From an uncultured bacterium (GTDB taxonomy: Bacteria; Actinomycetota; Coriobacteriia; Coriobacteriales; Coriobacteriaceae): 42,695 nucleotides of DNA. Shown piece by piece: positions 23,838 through 32,005 of this stretch (position 1 is the stretch's first letter; each line of letters begins with the position of its first letter). Both the position numbers and the translations under genes were made by a program. The stretch lies in NCBI GenBank assembly GCA_905214525.1, contig CAJMMN010000019.1, positions 1-42,695 on the forward strand, written 5' to 3'. The notes under the pieces are model-generated. The model did no database searches. It was given only the letters and a program-made list of their open reading frames with translations, and was not told where the DNA came from.

Positions 23838-24016
23838 CGGGGATGTTATATGCGGGATGGTGCGCCATGCGGCGTGCTGTCCCGTTCGTTTTTTGGCGCG
23901 GTTCGTTACACTCCTCACTGGTATCGGCCAAAAATGAGGATAGAGTAGGACAAACGCGCCGAACGTGAACGGCGGGGGAGCGGGCGAGCGCGCCCGCGCG
24001 AGAGAGGTTGCCGTCC

Positions 24017-27000
24017 ATGCTGGATCTCAGAGTTATTTGCAAAAGGTACGTTACGCAGTCGTTTACGCAGGTAGCGCTCGACAGCGTAAGCCTGTCTTTT
24101 CGCGATAACGAGTTCGTAGCCATTCTGGGTCCCTCGGGTTCGGGTAAAACTACGATGCTCAACGTCATCGGTGGACTCGATCATTTCGATTCGGGCGATC
24201 TGCTGATCGACGGCATCTCGACCAAGGATTTCAACGACCGCGATTGGGATGCCTATCGCAATAATCGCATCGGCTTTGTGTTCCAGAGCTATAACCTCAT
24301 TCCGCATCAGAGCATTTTGGAAAACGTGGAGTTGGCGCTTACGCTCACGGGCGTGGGGCATGCCGAGCGCCGCCAACGTGCGCGCAAGGCGCTCGAGGCA
24401 GTCGGTCTGGGCGAGCACGTTGACAAGCGCCCGAGCCAGCTTTCGGGCGGGCAGATGCAGCGCGTGGCCATTGCCCGCGCCCTGATCAATGACCCCGAGA
24501 TTGTGCTGGCTGACGAGCCGACCGGCGCCTTGGATTCAACGACGTCCGTCCAGGTCATGGATTTGCTCAAGGACGTTGCGCGCGACCGTCTGGTCATCAT
24601 GGTCACGCACAATCCCGAGCTGGCGTACAAGTACGCCACGCGCATTGTCAACCTGGCGGACGGCAAGGTCACCGACGATTCAGATCCCTTTGATGCTGCC
24701 GAGGCCGCGCGTCGCGAGGCCAAGCCCACGCGCAAAACCTCGATGAGCTTTGTGACGGCGCTTGGGCTTTCTGCCCGAAACCTCATGACCAAGAAGGGCC
24801 GCACGGCCATGACGGCCTTTGCAGGTTCGATTGGCATTATCGGCATTGCGGCGATCCTGGCGCTCTCCAACGGCGTAAACGACTACATCAAAAAGGTCGA
24901 GGAGGACACGCTCTCGAGCTACCCGCTGACGATTTCCAAACAAGATTATGACCTGTCGTCCATGATGGGCGGGCATGGGGCTACGGATGACGATACGTCC
25001 AAGAACGAGGGCTCGTTCGACGGCAGCACTGACGGCAAGGCTCAGGGGACCGATAAGATTCCTGTGGTCACGGCCGTAAAGGATATGTTCGCAAGCGTTA
25101 AGTCCAACGACATGACGAGCTTTAAGGCATGGCTCGATGCCGGTGGCGACGGTATCAATAAAGAGGTCAATGCTATCCAGTACGGCTATGGTGTGACGCC
25201 GGTTGTCTATCGTGCGGGCAAGGGCGATGAGAAACCTGTCCGGCTGGTGCCCAACGCTATGACCGAGGCCATGAGCGGAGGCGCGAGCTCGGCGGCAACG
25301 GTGAGCATGGATTCCATGGGGACCTCGGTCTTTAACGAGATGATTGACGACCAGAGCCTGCTCGACAGCCAGTACGATGTCGTTGCCGGCCATTGGCCTA
25401 CGTCTGCCAACGAGGCCGTGATGGTGCTTTCGAGCCGCGGCACGGTGGGTGACTACACGCTCTATAGCATCGGCGCGCTGGATATCGATGAGCTCAACGA
25501 CCTGGTTAACAGTGCCATGACGGCCGACGGCAAGGTCGAGACGCCCAAGGCCGGCACCGACTTTACCTACGACGATGCGCTGTCCACGACGTTTAAGGTG
25601 CTGTCGCCGTCCGATGCCTATCGCAAAAACGAAGAGACCGGCATGTGGACTGACATGTCTGGCGATGCCGACTTTATGGCGGCCAAGGTTGCCGACGGTA
25701 TTGACGTGCGCATTGTGGGCGTGGTGCGACCCAACGAGGCGGCAAACGCGAGCGCATTGTCCCCGGGCATTGCCTATACGCATGCGCTGACTCGCCAGCT
25801 TATGGAGCGTGCTGCCGATTCGCAGATTGTGCAGGAGCAGCTTGCCTACCCCGAGACGGATGTCTTTACGGGCAAAACCTTCGACGAGCTGCAGGGCGAA
25901 GCCAAGCAGGGCGTGGATTTGGGCAGTATGTTCAGCGTAGACGAGGCGGCACTGAAGAGCGCGTTCTCTCTCGATTCGTCTGCGCTCTCGGGTGCGGCCG
26001 GCGGCATGGACCTTTCTAGCCTTGATTTGTCCGGGCTGGATATTGACCTTTCGGGTGTTGGGCGAGACATCGACTTCGGTGACATCATGGCCAAGGCGCC
26101 GGCCCCGGATTTCTCGGGCATCTTTGACGGTCTGGAGCTCACGCCCGAGCAAATGCAGCAGGTGGGAACGCTTGCCAATCAGCTGTTTGAGGGCTTTATG
26201 CAGTCCGATCAGTTTAAGGCGCTGTCGCCCGAAGATCTTAAGGATGCGTCAAAGCTTGCTGCCGCATTCTCGGCGTATCTTGAGAATGATGCCGCGGCCC
26301 AGCAATACCTGGCTCAGCTCAGGGCACTCGGCGGCGATGCCCTGGCCGAGCGTCTGCAGCAGGTGATGGGCGACTATGTGCAAAAGCAGCTGGCTCCGTA
26401 TTTGCAGCAGTCTATGGATCAGGTGATGAAGGCGGTCAGCGAGCAGATTGCGACGACGGTATCAACCCAGCTCAAGGCGGGTGCGGCAGGGCTCATGGAC
26501 CAAATGGCGACGCAGATGTCTTCGAGTTTTGCCAACTTGGCGAGCGCCATGCGCGTGGATGCAAACGCCTTTGCTCGCGCTATCCACTTTAGCATGGACG
26601 CTGAGGACCTGAGTTCGCTCATGATGAGCTATGCCAAGGCGTCAAAGCTCACCTACGAAAACAATCTGGCCACGTTGGGCTATGCGGACGAGGCGGACCC
26701 CATCTCGGTCAAGATTTTCCCGCGCGACTTTGAGGCCAAGGAGCGCGTGCTCGATCACATCGATGCGTACAACAAGCAGGTCAAAGCCGCCGGCCATGAT
26801 GAACAGGCGATCTCGTACACCGACTACATGGGTATCATCATGGGTTCGGTGACCGACATCGTGAACACCATCAGCTTGGTGCTCATCGCATTCGTGAGTA
26901 TCAGTTTGGTGGTGAGCTCCATCATGATCGGCATCATCACCTACATCAGCGTGCTGGAGCGCAAAAAGGAGATTGGCATCCTGCGCGCGATTGGCGCGTC

Positions 27001-27271
27001 AAAGCGCAACGTGGCCAACGTATTTAATGCCGAGACCTTTATCGAAGGTCTCATTGCCGGCGTCTTTGCCATTGTCGTCGTGGTGGCTGTGAGCCTTCCG
27101 GTTAATGCCTGGGCGCTTGCGGCCAAGCAGGTACCCAATCTGATGAGCCTGCCCGTGCAGGATGCGCTGGTGCTTATTGCAGTTTCGGTGCTGCTGACGG
27201 TCGTTGCCGGCCTGCTGCCGGCCCGCAGCGCATCCAAGAAAGACCCTGTGGAAGCCCTACGCTCCGAATAA
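24017..27271 (+). CDS. Fused ABC transporter ATPase-permease (MacB/FtsX type) with giant extracytoplasmic domain
   Basis: A protein of 1084 residues. Residues 1-220 are a LolD/MacB-type ATPase: Walker A GPSGSGKTT (about 38), signature LSGGQMQR (about 141), Walker B IVLADEPTGALD (about 161). A first membrane span (about 260-280) leads to an extracytoplasmic part of roughly 660 residues, with Asp/Ser-rich and helical stretches. Three C-terminal spans form an FtsX domain (ISLVLIAFVSISLVVSSIMI, then ERKKEIGILRAIGASKRNVA). ATG 24017 follows GAGAGAGG. Family members act mechanically on envelope substrates or export peptides; the large outer domain suggests peptide or lipid handling, but no substrate is shown. 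There is no separate partner gene nearby. It ends in a perfect palindrome overlapping the stop. Confidence 0.9.
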   Translation: MLDLRVICKRYVTQSFTQVALDSVSLSFRDNEFVAILGPSGSGKTTMLNVIGGLDHFDSGDLLIDGISTKDFNDRDWDAYRNNRIGFVFQSYNLIPHQSILENVELALTLTGVGHAERRQRARKALEAVGLGEHVDKRPSQLSGGQMQRVAIARALINDPEIVLADEPTGALDSTTSVQVMDLLKDVARDRLVIMVTHNPELAYKYATRIVNLADGKVTDDSDPFDAAEAARREAKPTRKTSMSFVTALGLSARNLMTKKGRTAMTAFAGSIGIIGIAAILALSNGVNDYIKKVEEDTLSSYPLTISKQDYDLSSMMGGHGATDDDTSKNEGSFDGSTDGKAQGTDKIPVVTAVKDMFASVKSNDMTSFKAWLDAGGDGINKEVNAIQYGYGVTPVVYRAGKGDEKPVRLVPNAMTEAMSGGASSAATVSMDSMGTSVFNEMIDDQSLLDSQYDVVAGHWPTSANEAVMVLSSRGTVGDYTLYSIGALDIDELNDLVNSAMTADGKVETPKAGTDFTYDDALSTTFKVLSPSDAYRKNEETGMWTDMSGDADFMAAKVADGIDVRIVGVVRPNEAANASALSPGIAYTHALTRQLMERAADSQIVQEQLAYPETDVFTGKTFDELQGEAKQGVDLGSMFSVDEAALKSAFSLDSSALSGAAGGMDLSSLDLSGLDIDLSGVGRDIDFGDIMAKAPAPDFSGIFDGLELTPEQMQQVGTLANQLFEGFMQSDQFKALSPEDLKDASKLAAAFSAYLENDAAAQQYLAQLRALGGDALAERLQQVMGDYVQKQLAPYLQQSMDQVMKAVSEQIATTVSTQLKAGAAGLMDQMATQMSSSFANLASAMRVDANAFARAIHFSMDAEDLSSLMMSYAKASKLTYENNLATLGYADEADPISVKIFPRDFEAKERVLDHIDAYNKQVKAAGHDEQAISYTDYMGIIMGSVTDIVNTISLVLIAFVSISLVVSSIMIGIITYISVLERKKEIGILRAIGASKRNVANVFNAETFIEGLIAGVFAIVVVVAVSLPVNAWALAAKQVPNLMSLPVQDALVLIAVSVLLTVVAGLLPARSASKKDPVEALRSE

Positions 27272-27302
27272 TGTGACAAAGGGACAGTCCCTTTGTCACA
27301 TT
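27270..27302. repeat. Perfect 33-bp palindrome overlapping the ABC gene stop
   Basis: AATGTGACAAAGGGAC, A, then its exact complement (27287-27302). The first two bases are the end of the TAA stop of the ABC transporter gene. A true terminator follows 8 bp later, so this palindrome is not needed for termination. Confidence 0.9.
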
Positions 27303-27309
27303 GGATGAA

Positions 27310-27345
27310 AAGGCGCGGGAAGGGGGTGGCCCCTTCCCGCGCCTT
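27310..27345. terminator. Bidirectional terminator between converging genes
   Basis: AAGGCGCGGGAAGGGG and its exact complement form a 16-bp stem around GTGG. T-rich tracts follow on both strands, though weak on the plus side (TTCTAGTTTG). It serves the rightward ABC gene and the leftward gene that ends at 27346. Confidence 0.8.
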
Positions 27346-28479
27346 CTAGTTTGTTTTGCCCATCAGCGTAATACGGACGCTTGGATGGGTGTACTCGTCA
27401 AACTCGTCCTCGGGATCCGTGTCAAACGAATAGTACGTTTTGATGGGGTTGTCACTCGTCCTGATGGAGATTCTCTCGTAGAGCGAACCGTTCAAAAAAG
27501 CCTGCCTAAACTCTTCGGGGAGCTTTTGCGGTGCTAGGAGCTCGGGACTCACGGTCTTGACGTCTACGGTTTGGACGACAGAGGAAAGTTCGTCCAAGTC
27601 GAGCTCGATGCGGGCGAGGTTGTCCTCAAGGCTCGCGTCGGGGTCGATCTCTGCTATGTAACTCACTTCCTTGAGCGTTCCCTTGTTGTCGAAATCCAGG
27701 TACGTATAGGTCTTCTGGGTATCGGAGTCGCCGTCGTGAAGGTAGCCGCGGACGTGATAGCCGTAATCTTGATATCGCTCGTAAGGGTCATCGGCGGATA
27801 CGTACTCGCATGCGGGCTCTAGCGTCTTGCGGGCGATGGCGATCTGCTCGGCCGCGGCCGCGGCGTTCTGTTGCATCTCGATGTTTCCCTGCGCCAGCTG
27901 CGGGATATAGGCACCGCACACGATTGCGAGGGGCAGTGCCACAAGCGCGACGATCCACTTTTTTGCACGGGGGATAGGCACGCCACAGGCCTCTGCCATG
28001 GCCTTTGCGTTGGCAAAGCTTTCGGCAAGCACGTCTGCCGCGGTGGCGACGGCGCCTACGGCAGCGGCGACTTCTGCCGCGCCACCCAGGTTGCGCGCGG
28101 TCTCGTTGTCGCTGTTCTTGAGCAGGCGCGCGGCAGCCTGCGTACCGATAACGCCTGCGATTTGTGCCGAGCGGTCTTTCTCGGTCTGCTCGACGACGAG
28201 TCGGTGCTGCATTTCCTTCCACTGCTTGCCGCGCATGCCAAAGCGCGGTGCGAGCGCGCAATAGCAGAAGATGACGAGCTCGACGGCGGTGAGCACCAGG
28301 GCGGCTATCATGCCCGTTTCTTGGAAGCCTTCGTGATGGAAGACGATGTCGTCAATCATCTCGAAGGGAATGATCAAAAAAGGCAGCACGAATGCCATGG
28401 CAAGCGCCGCCCCGGCAACCTTGGGGCAGATGCAGTATCGCTGGATGCGCTTACGTTCTTGTTCGGAGAGTGTTGCCAT
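27346..28479 (-). CDS. Hypothetical membrane protein
   Basis: A 377-residue protein of no family I recognise. It has hydrophobic spans at about 21-40, 55-77 and 176-194. Between the second and third is a long cytoplasmic Ala-rich helical region (LGGAAEVAAAVGAVATAADV). After the third span, a roughly 180-residue, mostly acidic outer domain (DDPYERYQDYGYHVRGYLHD, later DLDELSSVVQTVDVKTVSPE) looks like a small beta-rich sensor or binding domain. AAGGA precedes ATG 28479. It follows the DUF3592-like gene by 63 bp in the same direction, so they are likely co-transcribed. Function unknown. Confidence 0.8.
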   Translation of the reverse strand: MATLSEQERKRIQRYCICPKVAGAALAMAFVLPFLIIPFEMIDDIVFHHEGFQETGMIAALVLTAVELVIFCYCALAPRFGMRGKQWKEMQHRLVVEQTEKDRSAQIAGVIGTQAAARLLKNSDNETARNLGGAAEVAAAVGAVATAADVLAESFANAKAMAEACGVPIPRAKKWIVALVALPLAIVCGAYIPQLAQGNIEMQQNAAAAAEQIAIARKTLEPACEYVSADDPYERYQDYGYHVRGYLHDGDSDTQKTYTYLDFDNKGTLKEVSYIAEIDPDASLEDNLARIELDLDELSSVVQTVDVKTVSPELLAPQKLPEEFRQAFLNGSLYERISIRTSDNPIKTYYSFDTDPEDEFDEYTHPSVRITLMGKTN

Positions 28480-28542
28480 GGCTGATCCTTAGTGTCGTGG
28501 CGGTCGTTGCGGCGCATGGGGCGCGGGGCGCATCAGTTTGAG

Positions 28543-29070
28543 CTAGCGCTGGATAAGAACATAGAGCAAGATGCTCATCGCGATGAGCAAGAAGCCTGCG
28601 ATGTTAAACATCAGTGTGGCAAAGTTGCCCACGATGGGGCGTTCGACATAGCTTTTGTCTGGGTTGCTGGGGTTGTAGTACACGGTCATTTGGCTACCGA
28701 GGGGCCAAAGCTGCTCCGCGAGGGTGCCTAGGCGGGCGATGGGGCCTGTCTGCACGTGCAGCCAGCCCTTGGCGTCTTCGTAGGCGGTGGCTTGCGTGCG
28801 GATGGGGAGTCCCGACAAGCTTTTGGTCTTTATGCCACGGAATTGTTTTTTCGCGCGGTATTGCGTGCCGTCGACGGTGTATTCCAAAACGGGATACATC
28901 CTGCCTTCGCCCATAAAGCGATGGTCGATGACCGTTCCCATGGTCACGGCGGTACAGGCCTTGGCTTTCTTGCGAGCGACGGCTTTCATGAGCGCGCTCA
29001 CTCCGATAAGCAGGATGCCGATGCCCCCAACCAAGATGAGCGCGAGCAGGGATATCTGCGAGGTGGTCAC
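28543..29070 (-). CDS. DUF3592-like membrane protein
   Basis: A 175-residue protein starting at GTG 29070, with AAAGGAG 6 nt upstream. It has an N-terminal span (ISLLALILVGGIGILLIGVS), a central beta domain of DUF3592 character (TMGTVIDHRF, YPVLEYTVDG, GSQMTVYYNPSNPDKSYV) and a C-terminal span (LMFNIAGFLLIAMSILLYVL). DUF3592 proteins have no firm function. The open frame reads 79 codons further upstream through an 11-C run and a palindrome, which is not credible coding. A TATACT -10-like box lies about 40 nt upstream. An 11-bp homopolymer sits 73 nt before the start. Confidence 0.78.
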   Translation of the reverse strand: MTTSQISLLALILVGGIGILLIGVSALMKAVARKKAKACTAVTMGTVIDHRFMGEGRMYPVLEYTVDGTQYRAKKQFRGIKTKSLSGLPIRTQATAYEDAKGWLHVQTGPIARLGTLAEQLWPLGSQMTVYYNPSNPDKSYVERPIVGNFATLMFNIAGFLLIAMSILLYVLIQR

Positions 29071-29142
29071 GGCGTTCTCCTTTGGCGCGATACCGTCATA
29101 TGTGACCCAGTATAGAGAATCCCGCCATCGATGAGCTATTGC

Positions 29143-29153
29143 GGGGGGGGGGG
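29143..29153. repeat. 11-G homopolymer run
   Basis: Eleven consecutive G's (poly-C in the upstream region of the leftward DUF3592-like gene). Runs of this length are prone to slipped-strand length change. It lies upstream of the probable -10 box rather than in coding sequence. The count may itself be a sequencing or assembly error. Confidence 0.85.
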
Positions 29154-29163
29154 TCAATTCTGA

Positions 29164-29194
29164 ATGTGACAAATGGACTGTTCCTTTGTCACAT
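29164..29194. repeat. Degenerate copy of the TGTGACAAA palindrome
   Basis: ATGTGACAAATGGAC, T, GTTCCTTTGTCACAT. Outer arms are intact; two core mismatches. It lies 10 bp after the 11-G run. Confidence 0.8.
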
Positions 29195-29208
29195 CGGGGA
29201 CTGCGGAA

Positions 29209-29394
29209 TCGAGGTCTAATACTTTTCCCGAGAAGTGAACGAGTGAAAACGGACTCCCGAAGCATCGACACTTTTGGCGTGCAATTTCCTGCGGTTTTGC
29301 CAGTCAAATCCTGCGGTTTTGACGCCTAAAAATGTCAATGCTTCGGGGGTCCAAATAGAGCCGTTCACTTCTCGGGAAAAGTATTAGACCTCGA
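29209..29394. mobile_element. 186-bp non-coding inverted-repeat element (MITE-like)
   Basis: The two ends (29209-29241 and 29362-29394) are perfect 33-bp inverted repeats; the outer sequence starts CGAGGTCTAATAC. Inside, a second pair of arms (around CTCCCGAAGCATCGACA and TGTCAATGCTTCGGGGG) continues the symmetry with few mismatches. The central loop has a direct repeat of TCCTGCGGTTTTG. No transposase is present. A long near-continuous hairpin with terminal repeats fits a miniature mobile element or a large structured RNA. I could not identify clear target-site duplication. Confidence 0.7.
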
Positions 29395-29448
29395 AATATG
29401 GGCGGCGTTCGCGAACGGCAACTAGCTTGCGTCCGGTAGCCGGCACTT

Positions 29449-29475
29449 GGGGCAAAGGGACTGCCCTTTTGCCCC
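29449..29475. repeat. Palindrome variant with GGGGCAAA outer arms
   Basis: It begins GGGGCAAAGGGACTG and ends CCCTTTTGCCCC. It keeps AAAGGGAC/GTCCCTTT-like inner sequence (one base shifted) but swaps the TGTGAC arm for GGGGC. Confidence 0.65.
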
Positions 29476-29559
29476 TTCACCATTGCATCGTATCTGGTGT
29501 GGAAAAAATATCGCCTGCGTTCTCGCGCCTGCGAAGAGTTCCTGAACCGCTTGAATGGG

Positions 29560-29590
29560 ATGTGACAAAGGGACTGTCCCTTTGTCACAT
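29560..29590. repeat. Perfect 31-bp TGTGACAAA palindrome upstream of dus
   Basis: ATGTGACAAAGGGAC, T, then its exact complement. It ends 15 bp before the dus start region, so it would lie in the dus 5' leader or promoter. With the other items at 29071-29604, it accounts for most of this 534-bp gene-free stretch. Confidence 0.9.
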
Positions 29591-29604
29591 TGATTTGAGA
29601 GTGG

Positions 29605-30567
29605 ATGTTGATGAATTTATCGCTGGCCCCTATGGAGGGGATTACCGGGCATGTGTTCCGTCGCGTGCATGCGGAGTGCTTTGGCGCGCTCGATTGTTAT
29701 TACACGCCGTTTTTGCCGCCGCCGCGGGTGGGCAACCGCTTTGGTGGCAAGGCGTTTAAAGAGGTCGATCCTGCCAATAACCAGGGGCTTAACGTAGTAC
29801 CTCAGCTGATGTCCAAGAATGCGGACGAGTTTGTGTGGGCGGCGCAGGTGCTCGCCGAGATGGGGTACCGCGAGGTCAATCTCAACCTTGGCTGCCCCTC
29901 GGGTACGGTTGTTGCCAAAGGCAAGGGTTCGGGCTTTCTGCGCAACCTGGATGAGCTCGAGGTGTTCTTGAGCGACGTGTGCGAACGCTCACCCTTGCCG
30001 GTGTCGGTCAAGACCAGGCTGGGGTTGGAAAGCGATGACGAGTACGAACGCGTGCTCGACCTCTATTGCCGCATGCCGCTGGCAGAGCTGATCGTGCATC
30101 CGCGCGTGCAAAAGGACCGTTATACGGGCTCGCCGCGTAAAGAGTTTTACGGCGAGACGTTGGAGCGGGCGCCGTTTCCCGTGGCCTATAACGGCGACAT
30201 CTTTGATCTTGAGGACATGGATGCGCTGGTGGGGGCCTATCCCGGAACACGCCACGTAATGTTGGGGCGCGGCTTGCTCGCGAACCCCGCGCTGGCTCGC
30301 ATGGTTAAGGGCGGCCCTGCCGCCACGGCTGCCGAGTTGCAGCGCTTCCACGACACGCTGTTTGCGGCCTATGCGGACGAGATTGGGGGCAACGCGGTCT
30401 TTCGCATGAAGGAATGGTGGTTCTACGCCAAATGTGCCTTCGCCGATCCCGCTACCGTGCACAAGCTCGTGCGCAAGACCAAAAAGGTCGACGAATACCG
30501 CGCCGCCGTCGAGCGCGTCTTTCGCGAGCAGCCGCTCGCGCCTGTTGCCCGCTTTTGTGGCTACTAG
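29605..30567 (+). CDS. dus: tRNA-dihydrouridine synthase
   Basis: A 320-residue flavoenzyme that reduces uridine to dihydrouridine in tRNA. The FMN barrel begins LSLAPMEGITGHVFRR. The catalytic loop is NLNLGCPSGTVVAKGKGSGF with Cys97. VSVKTRLG, LIVHPRVQKDRYTGS, YNGDI and MLGRGLLANPAL follow in family order. The subtype (A/B/C) is not resolved by eye. ATG 29605 and ATG 29611 are both possible; GAGAG at 29597-29601 is better spaced for 29611, so the first two residues are uncertain. The TAG stop lies inside a 58-bp inverted-repeat element. Confidence 0.92.
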   Translation: MLMNLSLAPMEGITGHVFRRVHAECFGALDCYYTPFLPPPRVGNRFGGKAFKEVDPANNQGLNVVPQLMSKNADEFVWAAQVLAEMGYREVNLNLGCPSGTVVAKGKGSGFLRNLDELEVFLSDVCERSPLPVSVKTRLGLESDDEYERVLDLYCRMPLAELIVHPRVQKDRYTGSPRKEFYGETLERAPFPVAYNGDIFDLEDMDALVGAYPGTRHVMLGRGLLANPALARMVKGGPAATAAELQRFHDTLFAAYADEIGGNAVFRMKEWWFYAKCAFADPATVHKLVRKTKKVDEYRAAVERVFREQPLAPVARFCGY

Positions 30568-30621
30568 TCGTTGGGGACGTTCTTTAACGACTAGTCATTC
30601 AAGAACGTCCCCAATGACTAG
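30564..30621. repeat. 58-bp inverted-repeat element carrying the dus stop codon
   Basis: CTAGTCGTTGGGGACGTTCTT (30564-30584, 21 bp; one mismatch) pairs with 30601-30621 (AAGAACGTCCCCAATGACTA plus G). A nested CTAGTCGTT/AACGACTAG pair lies inside. It shares a GGGGAC/GTCCCC motif with the other palindromes. The first bases provide the TAG stop of dus. Confidence 0.8.
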
Positions 30622-30631
30622 ATTGAAAAGC

Positions 30632-30686
30632 TGTACGCCAGCATCCAAAGATGTCGAAAAATGTCGACTTTGGATGCTGACGTACA
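30632..30686. repeat. 19-bp-arm hairpin between dus and glutaredoxin genes
   Basis: TGTACGCCAGCATCCAAAG (30632-30650) pairs, with one mismatch, with 30668-30686. The loop has two near-copies of ATGTCGA. On the minus strand the arm is followed by CTTTTCAATC. It may end the leftward glutaredoxin transcript, but the poor T-run makes it more likely an interspersed repeat. Confidence 0.6.
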
Positions 30687-30738
30687 TGTTTGGTTCGTAT
30701 GGGTTTGTGCGTTGGGGCCGGCCGACCGCAATAGAACG

Positions 30739-30984
30739 CTAGAGCAAATTCTCCTGCACCCACGCGATGATGTCGCCCGACTCGTAGAGCGGCGCGCCGT
30801 CAATGAACAGGCAGGGAACCTGGCGCTTGCCGCCGACGGCGATGAGCGTCTGCTCGGCATCGGGGTCGGTCGAGATATTGCGCTCGGGGATGGTCACGCC
30901 GTTATCGGCCAAAAAGCGCTTGACCTTTATGCAATACGGGCAGCCGGTCATAACGTACAGCTCGAGCTTGTGATCAGTAGCCAT
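30739..30984 (-). CDS. Glutaredoxin-like protein
   Basis: An 81-residue thioredoxin-fold protein with the glutaredoxin active site TGCPYC (Cys15/Cys18), the cis-Pro segment RQVPCLF, and IDGAPLYESGDIIAWVQ at the C-terminus. ATG 30984 has GGAG 5 nt upstream; the 13 residues open further upstream lack a ribosome site. Coriobacteria often lack glutathione, so it may work with another thiol or with thioredoxin reductase; that is inference. Confidence 0.9.
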   Translation of the reverse strand: MATDHKLELYVMTGCPYCIKVKRFLADNGVTIPERNISTDPDAEQTLIAVGGKRQVPCLFIDGAPLYESGDIIAWVQENLL

Positions 30985-31035
30985 AGGTCTCCAATCGGTT
31001 GAGGTTTCGATTGAGATACCCAATGCCGCCGCGGT

Positions 31036-31863
31036 CTATGCGCGAGTCAGCGATGACTCGATTGCCTGGACCAGAAACGCCGTGGCTCCGGTGCCGCAGG
31101 GCTTGTCGTAGTAGTCAACAAAGCGCTGGTCGGCGAGGTAGCCGTGGGCGAGCCCCAGGTATGCCTCGTCTTGGGGTTCGCTTCCCCAGTTGAGGCCAAT
31201 CCAACGACGATGCATCGCAACAAGTTTTTGGGCCTTTCTGCTCTTTGGATCGCCGTCGCCCATGGCAATCGAGAGCTGACCCAGAATGGCACGCTCGAGT
31301 TCCTTCATGTCGTTCCATGTCTGGGGATCCATGTCCAGTAACGTTTCGTTTGCTGCATCGATAGCCTCATCGCCATAGCGCGCCCGTGCCTCGGCGCCGT
31401 AGCGCTCCTCGTTTTCCTGCACGGTACGCCAGCGCTCCAGTTGCGGCAGCACGGCACCCATGAGCGAGACTGCCTCGTCGAGCGACATGCCGGTGTTTTG
31501 CGCCAGACGCGGGGCGCAGTCCTCGATCATTGCCTCCATCGTGGTCTCGTAGGTGTACTTGCCGTGGTCGTAGCACCACTTGCAGTAATGGTCGGTCGTT
31601 GCGCCGTGAGCATCGGTACCGCAGTCGTCGGGCGTGAGTATCATGCCGCAGCTCTGACAATAGTACTCGGGCATTTCGAGCAGATGAGACAGTGGCTCGC
31701 CGGTCACGGCGGCAATGAGCTTCATCATGTCGATGCCCGGTGTGACCTCGCCGCGCTCCCAACGGCTGACGGCTTGGCGTGTGACGAAGAGCTTGGCGGC
31801 GAGCTGCTCCTGAGTTAGGTGATGGGCGCGACGGACAGCAATGAGCTTTTCTGCGAAGGCCAT
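31036..31863 (-). CDS. XRE-family regulator with zinc ribbon and TipAS-like effector domain
   Basis: A 275-residue protein with three parts. Residues 1-62 are a Cro/CI-type helix-turn-helix (LTQEQLAAKLFVTRQAVSRW). Next is a zinc ribbon with CX2C pairs at 69/72 and 94/97 (YYCQSCGM, YCKWCYDH). Residues about 150-275 resemble the TipAS antibiotic-recognition domain (YGDEAIDAA, MGDGDPKSRKAQKLVAMHRR, LGLAHGYLADQRFVDYYDKP). TipAS normally follows a MerR domain and binds thiopeptides and other drugs covalently or tightly, so the XRE pairing is less usual. ATG 31863 has AAAGGAG 5 nt upstream. It is divergent from trmO over a 142-bp gap. Target genes unknown. Confidence 0.85.
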   Translation of the reverse strand: MAFAEKLIAVRRAHHLTQEQLAAKLFVTRQAVSRWERGEVTPGIDMMKLIAAVTGEPLSHLLEMPEYYCQSCGMILTPDDCGTDAHGATTDHYCKWCYDHGKYTYETTMEAMIEDCAPRLAQNTGMSLDEAVSLMGAVLPQLERWRTVQENEERYGAEARARYGDEAIDAANETLLDMDPQTWNDMKELERAILGQLSIAMGDGDPKSRKAQKLVAMHRRWIGLNWGSEPQDEAYLGLAHGYLADQRFVDYYDKPCGTGATAFLVQAIESSLTRA

Positions 31864-31992
31864 AGCGGCTCCTTTCTGCTGGTTGATGGCTTTAAGCATA
31901 CGCGGCGGCAGACGCCCTTCCAAGCAACCGTTGGTTGCACGACGGGGGGCCGCGACAAAGAATTGCGCACGACGCCTCACACCTTCATGCCG

Positions 31993-31998
31993 TACAAT
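31993..31998 (+). promoter_or_regulatory. -10 box for a probably leaderless trmO transcript
   Basis: TACAAT at 31993-31998 would place the transcript start at about 32005-32006, on the A of the ATG chosen for trmO. No ribosome site precedes that ATG. Leaderless mRNAs are common in Actinobacteria. Confidence 0.4.
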
Positions 31999-32005
31999 GA
32001 CCGGC

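Noticed and set aside
24680..26152. A 490-codon open frame on the minus strand
   Set aside because: It lies opposite the ABC transporter gene, has no recognisable domain, and is rich in His/Arg as expected of a complement.
29071..29307. 79-codon upstream extension of the DUF3592-like gene
   Set aside because: It would translate an 11-C run and a palindromic repeat and lacks a ribosome site; GTG 29070 has AAAGGAG.
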